Of a stretch of 6,464 nucleotides of DNA, positions 5,468-6,464 are shown piece after piece. The position numbers and the translations under genes were made by a program. The notes beneath the pieces are model-generated. The model saw nothing but the letters and a program-made list of their open reading frames with translations. It searched no databases and was not told the origin of the DNA. Origin of the DNA: Chitinivibrionia bacterium (GTDB lineage: Bacteria; Krumholzibacteriota; Krumholzibacteriia; WVZY01); contig JACQXT010000080.1 of assembly GCA_016208665.1 (NCBI GenBank), positions 1-6,464 on the forward strand. Reading direction: 5' to 3'. How positions within the stretch are numbered: position 1 is the first letter of the stretch; each line of letters begins with the position of its first letter.

Positions 5468-6321
5468 TGACACCCTTTTCCGCCCGCGCCGGAAAGGCTG
5501 CACAAGCAACGGGTCACGCGGCGATCCTCGTATTCTTCGTGACCTTCCTCGCATTCCCCTTCGCGTGGATGGTGATCACGACATTCAAGACAACTCAGGA
5601 TCTGCATAACGTCGCGAACAATCCATATCTCTTCAATGACCCGCCGACGCTTGACCATCTGCGCACTTTGTTCGCGGACACGGCATTCGTGCAGTGGCTC
5701 GCAAACACCGCAATGGTAGGGGCAGCGGTGGTGATCATTACCCTCGCGCTCGCAATTCCCGCGGGCTATGCGCTGTCGAGAATGACCGGCGCTCTGGGGC
5801 AATCGCTCGGAGTGGGCATCTTTCTGACCTATCTCGTGCCGCCGACGATCCTCTTCATTCCCTTTGCCCGCATCATTGCGGCGCTCGGCCTGCAAGATTC
5901 CCTATGGTCACTGGTTCTCGTCTATCCAAGCTTCACGGTACCGTTCTCGATCTGGCTTCTGATGGGCTTCTTCAAGGCGATCCCGCGCGACATCGAAGAT
6001 GCGGCGATGATCGACGGTCTCAGCCGCTTTGGCGCTTTCCTGAGAGTCGTCATGCCCATCTCGCTGGCGGGCATCCTCACCTCGATCATTTTTACTTTTA
6101 CCCTCGTTACCCAGGAATTCGTCTATGGCGTAATCTTCATAACCGCCTCGTCGAACTATACGGTCAGCGTAGGCGTGCCGACATTTCTTGTGCGCGGCGA
6201 CGTCTATTTCTCGGGGTCTATGATGGGCGCCTGCCTTATCGCCAGCGTTCCAATCGCCATCATCTACAATTTCTTTGTCGACCGCTTCGTAGCCGGTTTT
6301 ACTGGCGGCGCCGTCAAGTGA
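5467..6321 (+). CDS. Carbohydrate ABC importer permease 2, MalG/UgpE-like
   Basis: Second inner-membrane permease, 284 residues, partner of the upstream permease in the channel. Hydrophobic segments lie at about residues 17-38, 80-103, 115-138, 147-168, 200-222 and 251-271. The EAA loop is at about 173-198 (PRDIEDAAMIDGLSRFGAF, then LRVVMPIS) with the conserved Gly184. The end FVAGFTGGAVK is the characteristic MalG-type C-terminus (VxGLTxGAVKG), the tail that reaches into the ATPase dimer. The start at 5467 is set by a strong Shine-Dalgarno and the one-base TAATG overlap; the frame stays open upstream only as a shadow of permease 1. The usual length of this family is about 275-300 residues, so the gene is complete. 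The VOC gene begins 18 bases after the stop. Confidence 0.93.
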   Translation: MTPFSARAGKAAQATGHAAILVFFVTFLAFPFAWMVITTFKTTQDLHNVANNPYLFNDPPTLDHLRTLFADTAFVQWLANTAMVGAAVVIITLALAIPAGYALSRMTGALGQSLGVGIFLTYLVPPTILFIPFARIIAALGLQDSLWSLVLVYPSFTVPFSIWLLMGFFKAIPRDIEDAAMIDGLSRFGAFLRVVMPISLAGILTSIIFTFTLVTQEFVYGVIFITASSNYTVSVGVPTFLVRGDVYFSGSMMGACLIASVPIAIIYNFFVDRFVAGFTGGAVK

Positions 6322-6339
6322 TGTGGATTGGAACGGGAG

Positions 6340-6464
6340 ATGCCAAGCCTGGACGGCATATTAGAAACATCGATCTATGTCGATGACATGGAGCGCGCCA
6401 AGCGCTTCTATGAAAAGGTGATGGGCCTCAAGCCGATGTTCGCCGACAGCCGCTTGACCGCATA
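6340..6464 (+). CDS. VOC family (glyoxalase/bleomycin-resistance fold) protein, N-terminal fragment
   Basis: Only the first 41 codons are in the window; the frame is open at the right edge. The visible part contains ILETSIYVDDMERAKRFYEK followed by VMGLKPMF, the first beta-alpha unit of vicinal-oxygen-chelate proteins (LETxLYVxDLxRAxxFYxxVLGL). The first metal ligand usually falls in this first strand, but no His stands there (Thr10/Ser11/Tyr13 instead), so a metal-dependent role cannot be assumed. Members include glyoxalases, ring-cleavage dioxygenases and antibiotic-binding proteins; which one applies is not visible. GGGA lies directly before the ATG, a rather close Shine-Dalgarno. With an 18-base gap it is very likely in the importer operon and may act on the imported compound, which is inference. 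Confidence 0.85.
   Translation, partial: MPSLDGILETSIYVDDMERAKRFYEKVMGLKPMFADSRLTA

Noticed and set aside
5694..6386. 230-residue plus-strand frame overlapping permease 2 and the VOC start
   Set aside because: It is out of frame with permease 2, Arg-rich and without hydrophobic helices; it runs into the VOC gene in the wrong frame.

Overview
The window looks like part of an alphaproteobacterial chromosome, most likely Hyphomicrobiales (Rhizobiales). The evidence is an N-terminal DnaG fragment of the alphaproteobacterial type, two retropepsin-like membrane proteases of the TIGR02281 'clan AA' type common in that class, and moderately GC-rich coding sequence. The genus cannot be told from the sequence alone.

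Layout. (1) Bases 1-170, minus strand: the first 56 codons of DNA primase (dnaG), cut by the window edge. (2) 171-342: divergent intergenic region with the dnaG ribosome binding site and a possible promoter for the next gene. (3) 343-1740, plus strand: two tandem genes for small membrane-anchored aspartic proteases, each with one DTGA/S active-site motif; they are clearly paralogous. (4) 1741-2017: non-coding region leading to a strong Shine-Dalgarno sequence. It contains several short inverted repeats and a weak sigma-54-like match, but no convincing gene. (5) 2018-6321, plus strand: a complete CUT1-type (MalEFGK/UgpBAEC-like) carbohydrate ABC importer in the order substrate-binding protein, ATPase, permease, permease. 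(6) 6340-6464: the start of a VOC (glyoxalase/bleomycin-resistance fold) protein, cut by the right edge.

How the genes work together. The Tat-exported binding protein would capture a solute in the periplasm and deliver it to the channel formed by the two permeases, which is powered by a dimer of the MalK-like ATPase. ATPase and permease 1 overlap by 4 bases (ATGA), the permeases overlap by 1 base (TAATG), and the VOC gene follows 18 bases later, so these four are very probably co-transcribed. A perfect GC-rich hairpin lies between the binding-protein gene and the ATPase gene; it probably tunes expression of the binding protein relative to the membrane parts. The substrate cannot be read from the sequence; a sugar, polyol or related small organic compound is the family expectation.

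There is no mobile element, CRISPR array, tRNA or rRNA, and I found no clear sign of an unknown multi-gene system. The observations most worth following are the tandem protease pair, the hairpin with a competing third arm, the degenerate zinc motif in DnaG, and the VOC protein attached to the importer operon.
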